Shown in pieces: positions 7,254 through 7,467 of a stretch of 7,467 bases of DNA. The stretch lies in NCBI GenBank assembly GCA_902548045.1, contig CACCPR010000021.1, positions 1 to 7,467 on the forward strand. The letters are read 5' to 3'. Both the position numbers and the translations under genes were made by a program. Source of the stretch: an uncultured Pelagibacteraceae bacterium. Lineage in GTDB: Bacteria > Pseudomonadota > Alphaproteobacteria > Pelagibacterales > Pelagibacteraceae. How positions within the stretch are numbered: the stretch's first letter is position 1; each line of letters begins with the position of its first letter. The notes beneath the pieces were generated by a model. The model worked only from the letters and a program-made list of their open reading frames with translations, did no database searches and had not been told where the DNA came from.

Positions 7254-7467
7254 TTAATTCGGGATTACAGAAACAAAAGTTCTGTTTAATTTTGACTTTT
7301 TAAATTTAACTTTTCCTTTTATTAGAGAAAAAATTGAATGGTCTTTGCCTATACCAACATTATCTCCTGGATGTATTTTAGTTCCCCTTTGCCTCACAAT
7401 AATGTTTCCAGGAATTACTAATTGATCACCGTATCTTTTAACTCCAAGACGTCTTCCTTTACTATCT
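7254..7467 (-). CDS. rpmA: 50S ribosomal protein L27 (bL27), 5'-truncated by window edge
   Basis: I decoded this by translating the minus strand from the right edge. The frame reads [15 protein letters not shown], then [19 protein letters not shown], then [19 protein letters not shown], and ends VSVIPN before a TAA stop (7256-7254). This is the bL27 signature, with the conserved GRRLGVK and RQRGTK.HPG blocks. Seventy residues are visible; about 15 N-terminal residues, which in characterised L27 reach the peptidyl-transferase centre, lie beyond the window. L27 is a component of the 50S subunit. The gene is immediately upstream of obgE, a neighbourhood conserved across bacteria (normally rplU-rpmA-obgE), so rplU is expected just outside the right edge, and the promoter of the whole minus-strand unit is probably further upstream. 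Confidence 0.95.
   Translation of the reverse strand, partial: DSKGRRLGVKRYGDQLVIPGNIIVRQRGTKIHPGDNVGIGKDHSIFSLIKGKVKFKKSKLNRTFVSVIPN

Overview
The window is ordinary, densely packed chromosomal DNA from a very AT-rich, streamlined alphaproteobacterium. A SAR11/Pelagibacterales-like organism fits best. This rests on the low GC (roughly 30% by eye, not computed), lysine-, asparagine- and isoleucine-rich proteins, intergenic gaps of 0-40 bases, almost no Shine-Dalgarno sequences, and an alphaproteobacterial gene order (rpmA-obgE-proB-proA-nadD-rsfS-ctpA-rppH next to the end of the F1 ATP synthase operon). The taxonomic call is an inference; no 16S or marker search was possible.

Layout. On the plus strand, positions 2-1413 hold the 3' end of the ATP synthase operon: atpD (beta subunit, 5' end cut by the window edge) followed with a one-base overlap by atpC (epsilon subunit). 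Everything else is on the minus strand and reads from right to left: rpmA (L27, 5' end cut by the right edge), a 40-base spacer holding a perfect 24-bp palindrome, obgE, proB, proA, nadD, rsfS, ctpA and rppH. The two transcription units meet tail to tail, and the last 8 bases of atpC and rppH overlap, so no free space remains for a conventional terminator.

How the genes work together. The minus-strand cluster mixes large-subunit ribosome biogenesis (rpmA, obgE, rsfS), the first two enzymatic steps of proline synthesis (proB, proA), NAD synthesis (nadD), periplasmic proteolysis (ctpA) and mRNA 5'-end processing (rppH). From obgE to rppH the reading frames overlap, abut, or are separated by at most 3 bases, which points to one co-transcribed, partly translationally coupled unit whose promoter lies outside the window. 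Compared with the longer version of this cluster in many other Alphaproteobacteria, rlmH and an envC-like gene are missing between rsfS and ctpA.

I found no mobile element, CRISPR array, tRNA, rRNA, riboswitch, toxin-antitoxin or defence system, and no gene of unknown function. No stretch of 300 bases lacks a gene; the only real spacer is the 40 bases between rpmA and obgE. Points worth a second look are the palindrome in front of obgE, the convergent atpC/rppH overlap, the contracted rsfS-ctpA junction, and several short or atypical protein details.
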